From: Bacillota bacterium
Lineage (GTDB): Bacteria; Bacillota; Clostridia; Saccharofermentanales; Saccharofermentanaceae
Direction of reading: 5' to 3'
DNA: 64,000 bases
Assembly (NCBI GenBank): GCA_023397475.1
Contig: JAEWUD010000030.1
Coordinates: 1-64,000 of the forward strand
The position numbers and the translations under genes were made by a program. Below are positions 39,337-47,686 of this stretch, one piece after another (the stretch's first letter is position 1; every line of letters begins with the position of its first letter). The notes beneath the pieces are model-generated. The model saw only the letters and a list, made by a program, of their open reading frames with translations. It was not told the DNA's origin and did not search any database.

Positions 39337-41895
39337 TTACGACTTGACCTTAGTCACCGCCGTCTGTTTCAACTCAAGGATCGAATTCTTGACCTGTTCG
39401 ATCAATTCGTCCGCGTTCTTTCCTTCCGGGAATATCGGATTTCCATAGAATACGTTCACCGCGTATTTCTTCATACGCCGGAAATTGAACAGCCTGGGCA
39501 TCTTAATATTGTTCGGAAATATATCATAGGCCCCGTGAATATATGCGGGAATAATTGGGACACCAGATTCGATCGCGAGTACCGCGGCGCCTTTCTTAAA
39601 GGCACCCAGTTCGCCGTCCACACTTCTCGTGCCCTCCGGATGAATCAGCAAGCCCCACTTCTCGCGAAGGATATTCTCACAGCTCTTCATCGTATCGGAG
39701 TGGAAGTTCACGCGATCGACGGGAATCATCCCGCAGACATGCGACAGCGTCCGGCTGATGCCGCCCTTCTCGAAAAGCTCCGCTTTGGCCATGCAGCAGA
39801 ATTTCTCGAAGCGGTTCCGGTTGAACTTGGCCGCCAACCAGAGGTAGTCGAAGTTCGATACATGGTTTGCGCAGAGGATATATCCGCTGTCTTCCGGCAG
39901 AACCGATTCGTTCTCGAAGCGGATCGAGTAGACGAACCGGGCCAGATTGCTGACCTGGCGAAAGAGGAAGTAATCGCCGAATTTCTTCCTATGGGGATAG
40001 AGGGACGTACTTACGGCGTCCTGTTTGATCCCTTCCCGGTTCTTGATGGTTGACAGCACATCGAGGACCGTCGTGCCGCGCGAGAAGGATTTGTCGACCG
40101 GAAATCCGAATCGCTCTTCGAGAGAGATCGCAAGTTCGATGGACTGCAATGAGTCAATGCCGAGATCGGTATAGAGTCCGTTCTCCGGTTTGATCCGTGA
40201 CGGCTCCCACCCGATTGTTCGCGCGATGATCAAGATCAGCTCCTCTTCGACGGTAAGGGTTGAACAATCGACATCCGTCTCCCGAATCTCCTGACTCAAC
40301 TCTTCCTCGGCGGTTTTGCGCAGGAGATAGCGTTTGGGCTTCTGTAACGAAGTCTTCGGGATTTCCTCCACGAAATGAACCGTCGTGATTCGCATTTGTG
40401 CGGGAAGCTCCGTCCCGATCTCACGAATGCAATCTTCGATCTTTTCGCGCGGTGTTCCTTTGTCCAAAGCAACAATGAATGCATGAATCTCGTCGTATCC
40501 TTTGCCGGCAGCCATGACCCCTGCGACGATGATTTCTTTGACACCGGGCAAGGAGCGGTACGCAGCTTCGACCTCTTCGGGCGTCACTTTCTTGCCGGAA
40601 GCCAGGACGATATTCTCTTTCCTTCTGCCGGTGATGACGTAATGTCCCTTCGCATCGATACGGCAGAGGTCGCCGGTCTTGAACCAGCCGTCCTCGAAGG
40701 CCTCGGCGGTCATTTCCGGTTCGCCGAAATAGCCCTTCATCATATAGTCCGAGCGGATCATCAGTTCTCCGCTGTCGCTGATTTTTGCCGAGACATCCGG
40801 ATAACGGCGACCGCAGGAATCCGCTGTGAGCTTCTTGCCGTAATTACCGAGCGTCGGGATATTGGTCTCGGTCGCGCCGTATGTGATCAACATATTGAAC
40901 CCGGTACCGAGATAGAACTCGGCGGTCTTCTGATCCATCGGCGCACCGGCCGAACAAAACACTTTGATCCGATCGCCGAAGCCCTTGTGAATCGCCTTGA
41001 AAAGCTTCCTGCCCAGATTGATTCCGGTCTTCTGTCGAAGCTTCAAGCAAATCGGGAAAAAGATGCGGAACAACTTCGCCGATTTCGGATCGGCCGCGAT
41101 CTTCTTCTCGATCTCCGATCGAAACAACTCGAAAACACGCGGGACACAGGGGAAAATCGTCGGGCGATATTCGGCGAATGCCTTCATAATCTGTGCCGGG
41201 GTATTCTCCGAGATGAAAAAAACATCTCCCTGCATCAACATCGGTCCCAACACCAGACAGATCAGTCCGTAAATGTGGCTGTTGGGCACGACGGACAAAT
41301 ACTTGTCGGTCTCAACCAGGTTGTTGCATTCGGCGCACATCAACGTCGAGCGGATCAAGGCCTCATGCGTATGCATAATCCCGGCCGGCGTACGGGTCGT
41401 TCCCGAAGAATAGATGATCGCCGCTATCGTCTCATCCCCGGCGATGCTCTCGTCCCGGATTTTCCCCGAGAATCCCGTATCCGAGAAAAGCTTCGCGTCG
41501 GACGTTGTGTCCGCGCAGGGAATGTCTGCAAGGAAGAGTCCGTCAAACCCGGACCGCACGCGAGGCGACATAAGGATCAGGCGAAGATCCGATCTCTCAA
41601 TATATCGCAGAAGATCTTTGGGCGTAAGCGTCACATCGATCAGAACGGCCGTACAGCGGATCTTTGCGATAGTAAGGAAGGCGATGATCCATTCGGGGCT
41701 GTTCTCGGAGATCAAGGCGATCCGGTCTCCCGAACGCAAGCCGATCGCAAGAAGAGACTCCGCCATGCGATCGACGGATGCAAACATCGCGGAATACGTT
41801 ACCGATCGAACTCCTTGGTCCGGCGGTTCGATCGCGAGAGCGATTTTCGATTCGTTACTTCGGTTGTTCGCAAGGATGGTGTCATAAATATTCAT
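39337..41895 (-). CDS. Fused AMP-ligase, acyl carrier and PlsC-type acyltransferase
   Basis: An 852-aa three-domain protein. Residues 1-490 are an acyl-CoA/acyl-ACP synthetase-type adenylating domain (YSSGTTRTPAGIMHTH phosphate loop near 165, YGATETN near 340, and WFKTGDLCRIDAKGHYVITGRRKENI). Residues 540-620 are an acyl carrier domain with attachment site DLGIDSLQSIELA. Residues 645-852 are a PlsC-like acyltransferase with NHVSNFDYLW (HxxxxD-like, here NHVSNFD) and HPEGTRS. It should activate a fatty acid, load it on its own carrier and transfer it to a glycerolipid or similar acceptor: a one-protein fatty-acid uptake route. ATG at 41895 has GAGGGG 8 nt upstream. It stands alone. Confidence 0.9.
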   Translation of the reverse strand: MNIYDTILANNRSNESKIALAIEPPDQGVRSVTYSAMFASVDRMAESLLAIGLRSGDRIALISENSPEWIIAFLTIAKIRCTAVLIDVTLTPKDLLRYIERSDLRLILMSPRVRSGFDGLFLADIPCADTTSDAKLFSDTGFSGKIRDESIAGDETIAAIIYSSGTTRTPAGIMHTHEALIRSTLMCAECNNLVETDKYLSVVPNSHIYGLICLVLGPMLMQGDVFFISENTPAQIMKAFAEYRPTIFPCVPRVFELFRSEIEKKIAADPKSAKLFRIFFPICLKLRQKTGINLGRKLFKAIHKGFGDRIKVFCSAGAPMDQKTAEFYLGTGFNMLITYGATETNIPTLGNYGKKLTADSCGRRYPDVSAKISDSGELMIRSDYMMKGYFGEPEMTAEAFEDGWFKTGDLCRIDAKGHYVITGRRKENIVLASGKKVTPEEVEAAYRSLPGVKEIIVAGVMAAGKGYDEIHAFIVALDKGTPREKIEDCIREIGTELPAQMRITTVHFVEEIPKTSLQKPKRYLLRKTAEEELSQEIRETDVDCSTLTVEEELILIIARTIGWEPSRIKPENGLYTDLGIDSLQSIELAISLEERFGFPVDKSFSRGTTVLDVLSTIKNREGIKQDAVSTSLYPHRKKFGDYFLFRQVSNLARFVYSIRFENESVLPEDSGYILCANHVSNFDYLWLAAKFNRNRFEKFCCMAKAELFEKGGISRTLSHVCGMIPVDRVNFHSDTMKSCENILREKWGLLIHPEGTRSVDGELGAFKKGAAVLAIESGVPIIPAYIHGAYDIFPNNIKMPRLFNFRRMKKYAVNVFYGNPIFPEGKNADELIEQVKNSILELKQTAVTKVKS

Positions 41896-42205
41896 CGTTG
41901 AACCCCTCATCATCTAACCCAATCGGCGGTAACATTGCTTCTGTCACATCATGTCATCTCTTCCGCACCGTACCCATCCCGACCCGGCGATAAATAGGAA
42001 TCTGTCGTTCCGGTGAATGTCTGATCTATACTTGTATTCTACTACCGATAATCCCCATCGGTTCTATGAATATCTTTACATAATTCCGGACAATTCATTC
42101 GATCCGAATTTGTTACATGACTTAGGTTTGCAAGTCATCCTATCTGTTTCTCCCGGTCGTTGTTCCGTAATCTTTCCTCATCTATAGCAAGCCTGTCGAC
42201 AGATG
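41896..42205. other. Intergenic region without recognised gene
   Basis: About 310 bp between the ligase/acyltransferase fusion and the methyltransferase. No open frame with coding character, no palindrome of the 17-nt type and no clear terminator is seen. It must hold the fusion gene's promoter on the minus strand. Confidence 0.4.
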
Positions 42206-42823
42206 TTATGTAGTTATGCGAAGCACCCCGGAACATGATGTAATTTTTCGAAAATTTGATCGAGGAAAATGTTTGCAGATTTTCTCAGCCACTAGGTATT
42301 TCTCGTCATGATCCCAAACATCCGGATTACTCTTCTCACATTGGCTCATTTCTTCTTCTGTCGAGAAGGCCACATCCCCCAGAAGCAGAACGCCTTCGGG
42401 TTCTAGTTGTTGCAAAAGTCTTTGAATAATGGATACCTTCTGCTCTTCTTCAAAATGGTGGAAAGCGTACGTGCTAATGATAAAGTCGAAGGATTGCGTG
42501 GCTATTTCCTTCGGAATTCCCGATGAGATATCACACGTATATAGTTTTGCATCCGGCATTTTCCCTTTGGCAATATCTACCATTTCTTGTGAGAAATCTA
42601 CTCCATAGATATCATGCCCTTGTAGATAAAATTTCTCTGTCAACGTTGCTGTGCCGAACCCGATATCGAGAATTCTGCTATGATCCTTACCCTGAATTTC
42701 CTGATATATGTATGATAAAACACAGCTGTACCCGGAGAAAGGATACGTATCCGCATGTTCCGAAAGAGTAACATCCACATCATATGTCTTGGACCACATG
42801 TCGAACTCATTTGCATTCATCAT
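42206..42823 (-). CDS. Class I SAM-dependent methyltransferase
   Basis: A 205-aa methyltransferase. Motif I ILDIGFGTATLTEKF and motif II VDFSQEMVDIAKGKM are in the N-terminal half, followed by FDFIISTYAFHHFEEEQK and GVLLLGDVAF. It resembles small-molecule methyltransferases of the UbiE-like group; substrate unknown. ATG at 42823 has GAGGGG upstream. A related family is common in Bacillota as a stand-alone gene. Confidence 0.88.
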   Translation of the reverse strand: MMNANEFDMWSKTYDVDVTLSEHADTYPFSGYSCVLSYIYQEIQGKDHSRILDIGFGTATLTEKFYLQGHDIYGVDFSQEMVDIAKGKMPDAKLYTCDISSGIPKEIATQSFDFIISTYAFHHFEEEQKVSIIQRLLQQLEPEGVLLLGDVAFSTEEEMSQCEKSNPDVWDHDEKYLVAEKICKHFPRSNFRKITSCSGVLRITT

Positions 42824-42888
42824 AATCGTGCCCCTCAATGGTTCAAGAATGACGTACTACTCAATCCTCTACTATTATCTCTAGTTAC

Positions 42889-43364
42889 TCAATCTCCAAA
42901 GGCGCTCTCGTTCTTTCGAATATACGCGATGAGAAGATCATCGATCTTCGGTTCTTCCTCAGAAAACTCATCATCCAAGTCATTAAATAACTCCTCATCG
43001 TAGGATGCTGAGAAACTCTCTAATGTCCCGTCTTGATATTCTCCCAGTTTTTCTTTGTTTGCCGTATGTATCTCGATCGCGGATCTCATTATACGGCTCA
43101 GTTTGTCACTTCCAATTGAGCGAAATCCTTCCTCGGCCATCTGTGCGAATTGTCCCGTTGTGTTAAAGAACAATTGGTTTATTCCTTAGCCCACATCCAG
43201 CTCATGACAGCCGTTATAACATCCTCATCCGGAACAGATGCTACATCGAGCTTTCGAAGTGTCTTATATTTCTCCAGTTTTCGAAAATACTCATCTGCTC
43301 GACTCTTGACACCCTTGTCCGCTTGGCGTTTGTTTTTTCCTCTGAGAAAATTGAGAAATCCCAT
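42889..43364 (-). pseudogene. DUF4375 (DMP19-like) gene broken by a frameshift
   Basis: Two consecutive frames together make one DUF4375-type protein. The first (43364-43179) ends VITAVMSWMWAKE*, and the next frame resumes at once with GINQLFFNTTGQFAQMAEEGF and SDKLSRIMRSAIEIHTANKE to the stop at 42889. In the family these join as one continuous helix-loop segment, so a one-base change near 43180 has split the gene. ATG at 43364 has a strong GAGGGGGG site. Function of the family is unknown. Confidence 0.75.
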
Positions 43365-43392
43365 TGGTAAGCCCCCCTCATCAATCAGCTTT

Positions 43393-44126
43393 TCAGGCGT
43401 CTTCCACCCCATAAAACATCAACAGTGCTTCGCGGATCGAAGGCTTGAACACTGTATCATGCCCGTGCCCTTCGATGATCTCATATTCCACAACAAGGCT
43501 CGCGTCTCCTCTGGCCTTCATCTCATCGACAAAAGAGGTGATCGGAGCTATGAACATCGACGGCTCCATGCTTCCCACGGTGATGTACACATTGGCTTTC
43601 AACGTCGTATTGCGTTCATAGTAGGCGCCTCGTAATCAGCGATCTGGAGAGAGTTTGTCGAAGCCTGGAACGACGGGCTGCCGATATAATAGTTCGCGAA
43701 AAGATTCTTACCGATTGTGTCCGAGTTGTACAACGCATAGAACGCCCAGTACCCGCCGTACGAATGTCCGGTGAATGTCATGTCCTCACTGTCTACCGGG
43801 AAAGTCTCACAAAGATACGGGACAAGATTATCCGCGATAAAATGCAGATAACTCTCCGGATCATCAATCAGGTCCCTCTCCCGAATCATCCGATAATCAT
43901 AGTCATTCGGGTAACCGACGCTGACCAGAATCACCGGCTCGATTTCGCCGTCGACCATCATGGGGCGAAGCTCCGGATGATCGCTCAAGCGCCAGACTCC
44001 GTCCGTCATGACAACCATCGGGTACTTCTGACTTGGATCATAATCCGGCGGCATAGAGAGATGGACGATAAACGAATCTCCTGAGATATAATTCTTCGGC
44101 GGCATCAACATTGGAAGTTTCTCCAT
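43393..44126 (-). pseudogene. Alpha/beta hydrolase (siderophore-esterase-like) broken by a frameshift
   Basis: The first frame (44126-43599) reads an esterase: HLSMPPDYDPSQKYPMVVMTDG, GHSYGGYWAFYAL (nucleophile elbow), FANYYIGSPSF, then drifts into EAPTMNAIRR*. The next frame, overlapping it, gives AYYERNTTLKANVYITVGSMEP and EYEIIEGHGHDTVFKPSI with the catalytic His, to the stop at 43393. The join lies near 43615. The intact protein would be about 245 aa, the size of ferri-bacillibactin/enterochelin esterase-type proteins. A sequencing error is the alternative. Confidence 0.75.
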
Positions 44127-44141
44127 TTTAAGAATAGAAAC

Positions 44142-44630
44142 TTACTTCATTGTCTTCTTGAAATTAACCATCTCGAAAAGATCGCCGAACAATTCATCCG
44201 AGCTCATGTCGAAAACAACGGGGAAGAACTTCAGTCGCTCGCCCAGCTGGTTCGCATCCTTGATCATCATCTTCACATCCTCTGAAAGAGGGAGTTGCAG
44301 GAGATCTGCGCGATATTTCTCCGGGACAAAGACATTCACCTTGAAGAATCCTTCCATAATCGACAGCCAGAAAACCGTCATTTCCTTCTTCCCGCCCCGT
44401 GCCCCGGTCCATTGACAGAGCCCTTTGGCCAGCCACGCCTTGCCATCCGTATAGTAACGCCAGACCAGCTGAATGTCGCGATTTGCAAGTTCATTCACAA
44501 ACCTCAAGTAAGCATCCTTCGACGCCCCGAGTGCCTGAGCGAGAACATCTGTCGTCGGCTCTATGTCAGGATCGCGGAGAAGTTGTTTAGGAGATGTTGT
44601 TGAATCTTTTTGGGGTCTCTTCTTTTCCAT
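44142..44630 (-). CDS. DUF3788 family protein
   Basis: A 162-aa protein with the DUF3788 pattern: QLVWRYYTDGKAWLAKGLCQ (residues 53-72), MTVFWLSIMEGFFKVNVFV, and a C-terminal helix-rich part. It is often found near hydrolases and regulators in Bacillota; function unknown. AAGGAG lies 5 nt before the ATG. Confidence 0.82.
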   Translation of the reverse strand: MEKKRPQKDSTTSPKQLLRDPDIEPTTDVLAQALGASKDAYLRFVNELANRDIQLVWRYYTDGKAWLAKGLCQWTGARGGKKEMTVFWLSIMEGFFKVNVFVPEKYRADLLQLPLSEDVKMMIKDANQLGERLKFFPVVFDMSSDELFGDLFEMVNFKKTMK

Positions 44631-44670
44631 GATACTCCTTCCATTTGGACACTCTCCTGTGTTCCACTCG

Positions 44671-45381
44671 TTATTCTTTCACCGATAGTTGCTTGATGAA
44701 CTCGTCTATTTTTTCGACCGCTATATTCTGCTGTTCCTCTGCTGAGATCGTCGCCGTGCCGTCGCCGGCCTGCGCGCCGTAATTGCCAAACTGCGCATGA
44801 TTCCCGCCTTCAATTTCTACCTCGTTGTCACCGCCGGAAAGCTTAGCGCGGTCAAGAACCCGATCCTCTGATCCGTAGAGAACCAGGGTATCCTCCACCG
44901 GTACATTGCCATAGACATATGCGCCGAGAAGGATCAACCCATCCGCAGTTTCGGGATGATCGGAGAGATACGAGCTGGCCATCGCACCGCCTAACGAGTG
45001 CCCGGCCAGAATCCAGTGTTCAATCTCGGGGTGTTGGGAGAAGACGCCCTCTGCCGCATTTATATCCAGAATCGCCAGATTGAAGGGCATCTGAACCAGT
45101 ACGCAGAGATATCCTCTCTGTTGCAGTTTTTGCAACAATGGCAGATACGACGTGTACTCGACTTTGGCACCCGGATAGAAAATGATCCCCGTATCGGTTT
45201 CGTCATCCGGGGTGAGAGTTATTGTATTGTCCTGTGTGACAACGGATCCGGAATTGTCCATGACAAGCAACGCGTCAGGATCCGCGCGATAATAATCAGA
45301 CGTATAGAGAAGGAAACCGCCGACGGCAAGGACGATGACGGCGAGTAGGGCCAGAAGGATTCGCCTGCCATACTTTTTCAT
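44671..45381 (-). CDS. Membrane-anchored alpha/beta hydrolase
   Basis: This 236-aa protein has an N-terminal signal anchor (RRILLALLAVIVLAVGGFLL, residues 6-25) and an extracytoplasmic hydrolase domain. GIIFYPGAKVEYTSYLPLL is the oxyanion region, the nucleophile elbow is ILAGHSLGGAMASSYLSDH (Ser about 128), LYGSEDRVL carries the Asp-loop, and GGNHAQFG the catalytic His. It belongs to the alpha/beta hydrolase-5 type. GAAAGGAAG precedes ATG 45381; the longer reading runs through a promoter-like region. Divergent from a TetR gene, which may control it. Confidence 0.88.
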   Translation of the reverse strand: MKKYGRRILLALLAVIVLAVGGFLLYTSDYYRADPDALLVMDNSGSVVTQDNTITLTPDDETDTGIIFYPGAKVEYTSYLPLLQKLQQRGYLCVLVQMPFNLAILDINAAEGVFSQHPEIEHWILAGHSLGGAMASSYLSDHPETADGLILLGAYVYGNVPVEDTLVLYGSEDRVLDRAKLSGGDNEVEIEGGNHAQFGNYGAQAGDGTATISAEEQQNIAVEKIDEFIKQLSVKE

Positions 45382-45495
45382 GTTTCTTCCTTTCTTATTC
45401 TCACGAAAACATACACCTATGATGATAATACCGCGTAGTAATGGGAGATGAAATACTGAGGCATGCGGAAAATGGAATGCGAGAAACTTTGGCCC

Positions 45496-45524
45496 TTGAC
45501 ACACGGTTTACTTTTGTGTTATAT
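45496..45524 (+). promoter_or_regulatory. Promoter of the TetR/hydrolase operon
   Basis: TTGACA (45496-45501), 17 bp and TTATAT (45519-45524). Two GTTTAC motifs (45506 and 45525) lie in and just after it and may be operator half-sites. Confidence 0.6.
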
Positions 45525-45580
45525 GTTTACTATATTCGTAAATTTTTTATATTTCGTAAGCCCTTCGCGTTGAGGTGATT

Positions 45581-46129
45581 ATGAGCACAAAATCCGAGAA
45601 GTACATTTCCCTAATCGACACCGCTAAGAACTTGTTTTTTCGACATGGCATCCGAAGAGTAACGATCGAGGAAATCTGCGCGGAAGCGAAGGTCAGCAAG
45701 GTCACCTTCTACAAGTATTTCACGGACAAGAATGACCTGATCCGGGTGATTCGGGAGGAGTTGACGCAGATTGGTTTCGCGCGACTGGATGAGATTAATG
45801 CCCTTCCACTCTCCTATCCGGAGAAGGTGGAGATGATGACGGCTTGGAGGGTACAGTTTTTCGCGTCGATGAAGGGCGACTTCATCAAGGAGATCATCGA
45901 TGTCAAATCCGTCTCCGAAGAGATCAAGCAAAGGTATCTCGCGAACATCCGGAAGGCTCAACAAGAAGGCGAGATCGACCCAACCCTATCGCCGGATCTG
46001 ATCTGGCTCGTCACCGAGAAGTTCAACGAGATCGTTAAGGATGGCCACTGGGAGAGTTGTGTTTCCGATCACATACAGGCACAGGAACAGTTACGAAGCA
46101 TGTATTTCTATGGATTACTGAAGAGATAA
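45581..46129 (+). CDS. TetR family regulator
   Basis: A 182-aa regulator with HTH DTAKNLFFRHGIRRVTIEEI and CAEAKVSKVTFYKYFTDKND (residues 10-50). ATG at 45581 has GAGGTG 4 nt upstream and replaces a GTG two codons earlier. The next gene, an alpha/beta hydrolase, starts 22 bp after its stop with its own AGGAGG, so the two form an operon. Confidence 0.9.
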   Translation: MSTKSEKYISLIDTAKNLFFRHGIRRVTIEEICAEAKVSKVTFYKYFTDKNDLIRVIREELTQIGFARLDEINALPLSYPEKVEMMTAWRVQFFASMKGDFIKEIIDVKSVSEEIKQRYLANIRKAQQEGEIDPTLSPDLIWLVTEKFNEIVKDGHWESCVSDHIQAQEQLRSMYFYGLLKR

Positions 46130-46150
46130 GCGAAGCTTAGGAGGCTCCCT

Positions 46151-47296
46151 ATGTCTGTGAACGAAGTGAAATTCCCCGTCGGTTACTATCCTTTTCACGC
46201 AAAGAAGGTCTTCAACTACCAACTGAACCGCTGGCACTCGATTGGACTTGCGGATTATGAGGACTGTGTTCGCATGGGCAAGGAGATCAAGACCTTCCAT
46301 GATTGGACGGAGACGATGACACGTTATGCCGTAGGAGCGGAGCAGGAGGGGCGACTCCTTCATGCAGCCGCATACTTTCGTTCGTCTGAATTCTATACAA
46401 CCTACGATGTCGCGCGAAAAGACGCAATCTATGACAAGTTCTCGGACGTGTTCTACAGGGCTGTCAGCGCCGAGAGCTTCACAAGAGAGATGATACCCTT
46501 CGAAAACGCCCAAATACCCATCCTGCGGTTTGCCGCCGTCGGTCCGAAGACGGGAACCGTCCTTCTTCACGGCGGATTCGATGCGTTCGTGGAGGAATGG
46601 TTCTTCATCTTGAAATATCTCTCACAGAACGGATTCGAGGCCATCGGATTCGAGGGACCCGGTCAAGGCCACATGTTGCTCAAGCAGGGCATTCCGCTCG
46701 ATTACCGCTGGGAGCGGCCGGTCAAAACTATTCTCGATCATTACAACATCAACGACGCAGCGATCTTCGGATTGTCGATGGGCGGTTGGTTTTGCCTGCG
46801 GGCCGCGGCCTTCGAACCGAGAATTAAATACGTCATCGCATCCGGACATGCGATCGATTACTCCAGAATCCCCCCTGAATTTGCCCGGTCGTTGATGATG
46901 TTCTTCATCAAACACATGCGCAACTACACGGCCGATTCCTTCGTCAATGTCAGCCGGAAACAGGACATCCAAGGCTGGCAGACCCAACAATTGTCCCATA
47001 TTACGAAGAAAGCGCCATTGGAAGCGTTCGAGTATTCTCTGAACCTGAACGCCGAGAACCTGCATTGTGAGCAAATCACACAGGACGTCCTTTACTTCTC
47101 CGGTCAGCATGATCACTACGTCCCGATCAAGATGCACAAGAAACAAGTCGCATTGCTTACGAACGCAAAATCGCTGGAAGAGAAGATCTTCACGAAGAGC
47201 GAAAACGCGGACAATCACTGCCAGGTCGGAAATCTTGGCTTGATGCTACAGGATGTGACGAATTGGTTGACGAGAAAGATGGATGAGAGGCGTTAA
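46151..47296 (+). CDS. Alpha/beta hydrolase (2,6-dihydropseudooxynicotine hydrolase-like)
   Basis: A 381-aa hydrolase with a helical N-terminal cap domain (residues 1-130) and a catalytic domain: TVLLHGGFDAFVEEW (oxyanion), IFGLSMGGWFCLRAAAFE (nucleophile Ser near 211), FSGQHDHYVPIKMHKKQ (Asp region), and ENADNHCQVGN with the catalytic His. The architecture matches the group that cleaves C-C bonds or dipeptidyl-type substrates. It is co-transcribed with TetR. Substrate unknown. Confidence 0.88.
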   Translation: MSVNEVKFPVGYYPFHAKKVFNYQLNRWHSIGLADYEDCVRMGKEIKTFHDWTETMTRYAVGAEQEGRLLHAAAYFRSSEFYTTYDVARKDAIYDKFSDVFYRAVSAESFTREMIPFENAQIPILRFAAVGPKTGTVLLHGGFDAFVEEWFFILKYLSQNGFEAIGFEGPGQGHMLLKQGIPLDYRWERPVKTILDHYNINDAAIFGLSMGGWFCLRAAAFEPRIKYVIASGHAIDYSRIPPEFARSLMMFFIKHMRNYTADSFVNVSRKQDIQGWQTQQLSHITKKAPLEAFEYSLNLNAENLHCEQITQDVLYFSGQHDHYVPIKMHKKQVALLTNAKSLEEKIFTKSENADNHCQVGNLGLMLQDVTNWLTRKMDERR

Positions 47297-47686
47297 AGGG
47301 TGTTGAAGAGGCGTTGTCGTGTTAATCATAGATATAGAGGGAGTCTCGCGAGCTGTCTTGTGGACGAAAATACCGCGGATGGCCAGTTTCCTCCACAAAT
47401 CCTTACGGTGGCGACGTTCGTACACATATACTCATTCGGTCAATGGCCTTAACTTGTACATAGGGCTGCGAAATCTCACCGCGTGGCTGCCCGACCTACT
47501 AAAATGCGCTCAGACGCCGTTTTAGTAGGTTTGTCATAGATAAGAAACCCGCGCCGGGACGCCGGCGCACCTACTCAAATACCCAATTCCGCTGTTTGAG
47601 TAGGTAATCATCGGGGAATATCAAAATAAAATTGTCGATAATACAACATTTTAACATCAACGAGAATTTCGCCCCCCCAATGGATC
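47297..47686. repeat. Cluster of three different palindromic units
   Basis: This 390-bp convergent gap carries three units. TTGTGGACGAAA, N17, TTTCCTCCACAA is at 47358-47398 (one arm mismatch). ACCTACTAAA, N17, TTTAGTAGGT is at 47494-47530. ACCTACTCAAA, N15, TTTGAGTAGGT is at 47569-47605. The last is preceded by GCCGGCGC, the same string that precedes the left arm in the 1-392 array. No gene is seen. Three arm types side by side show that units are not only amplified copies of one another. Confidence 0.85.

Noticed and set aside
40375..41901. 508-codon frame on the plus strand
   Set aside because: Exact antisense of the ligase/acyltransferase fusion, whose domains are unmistakable.
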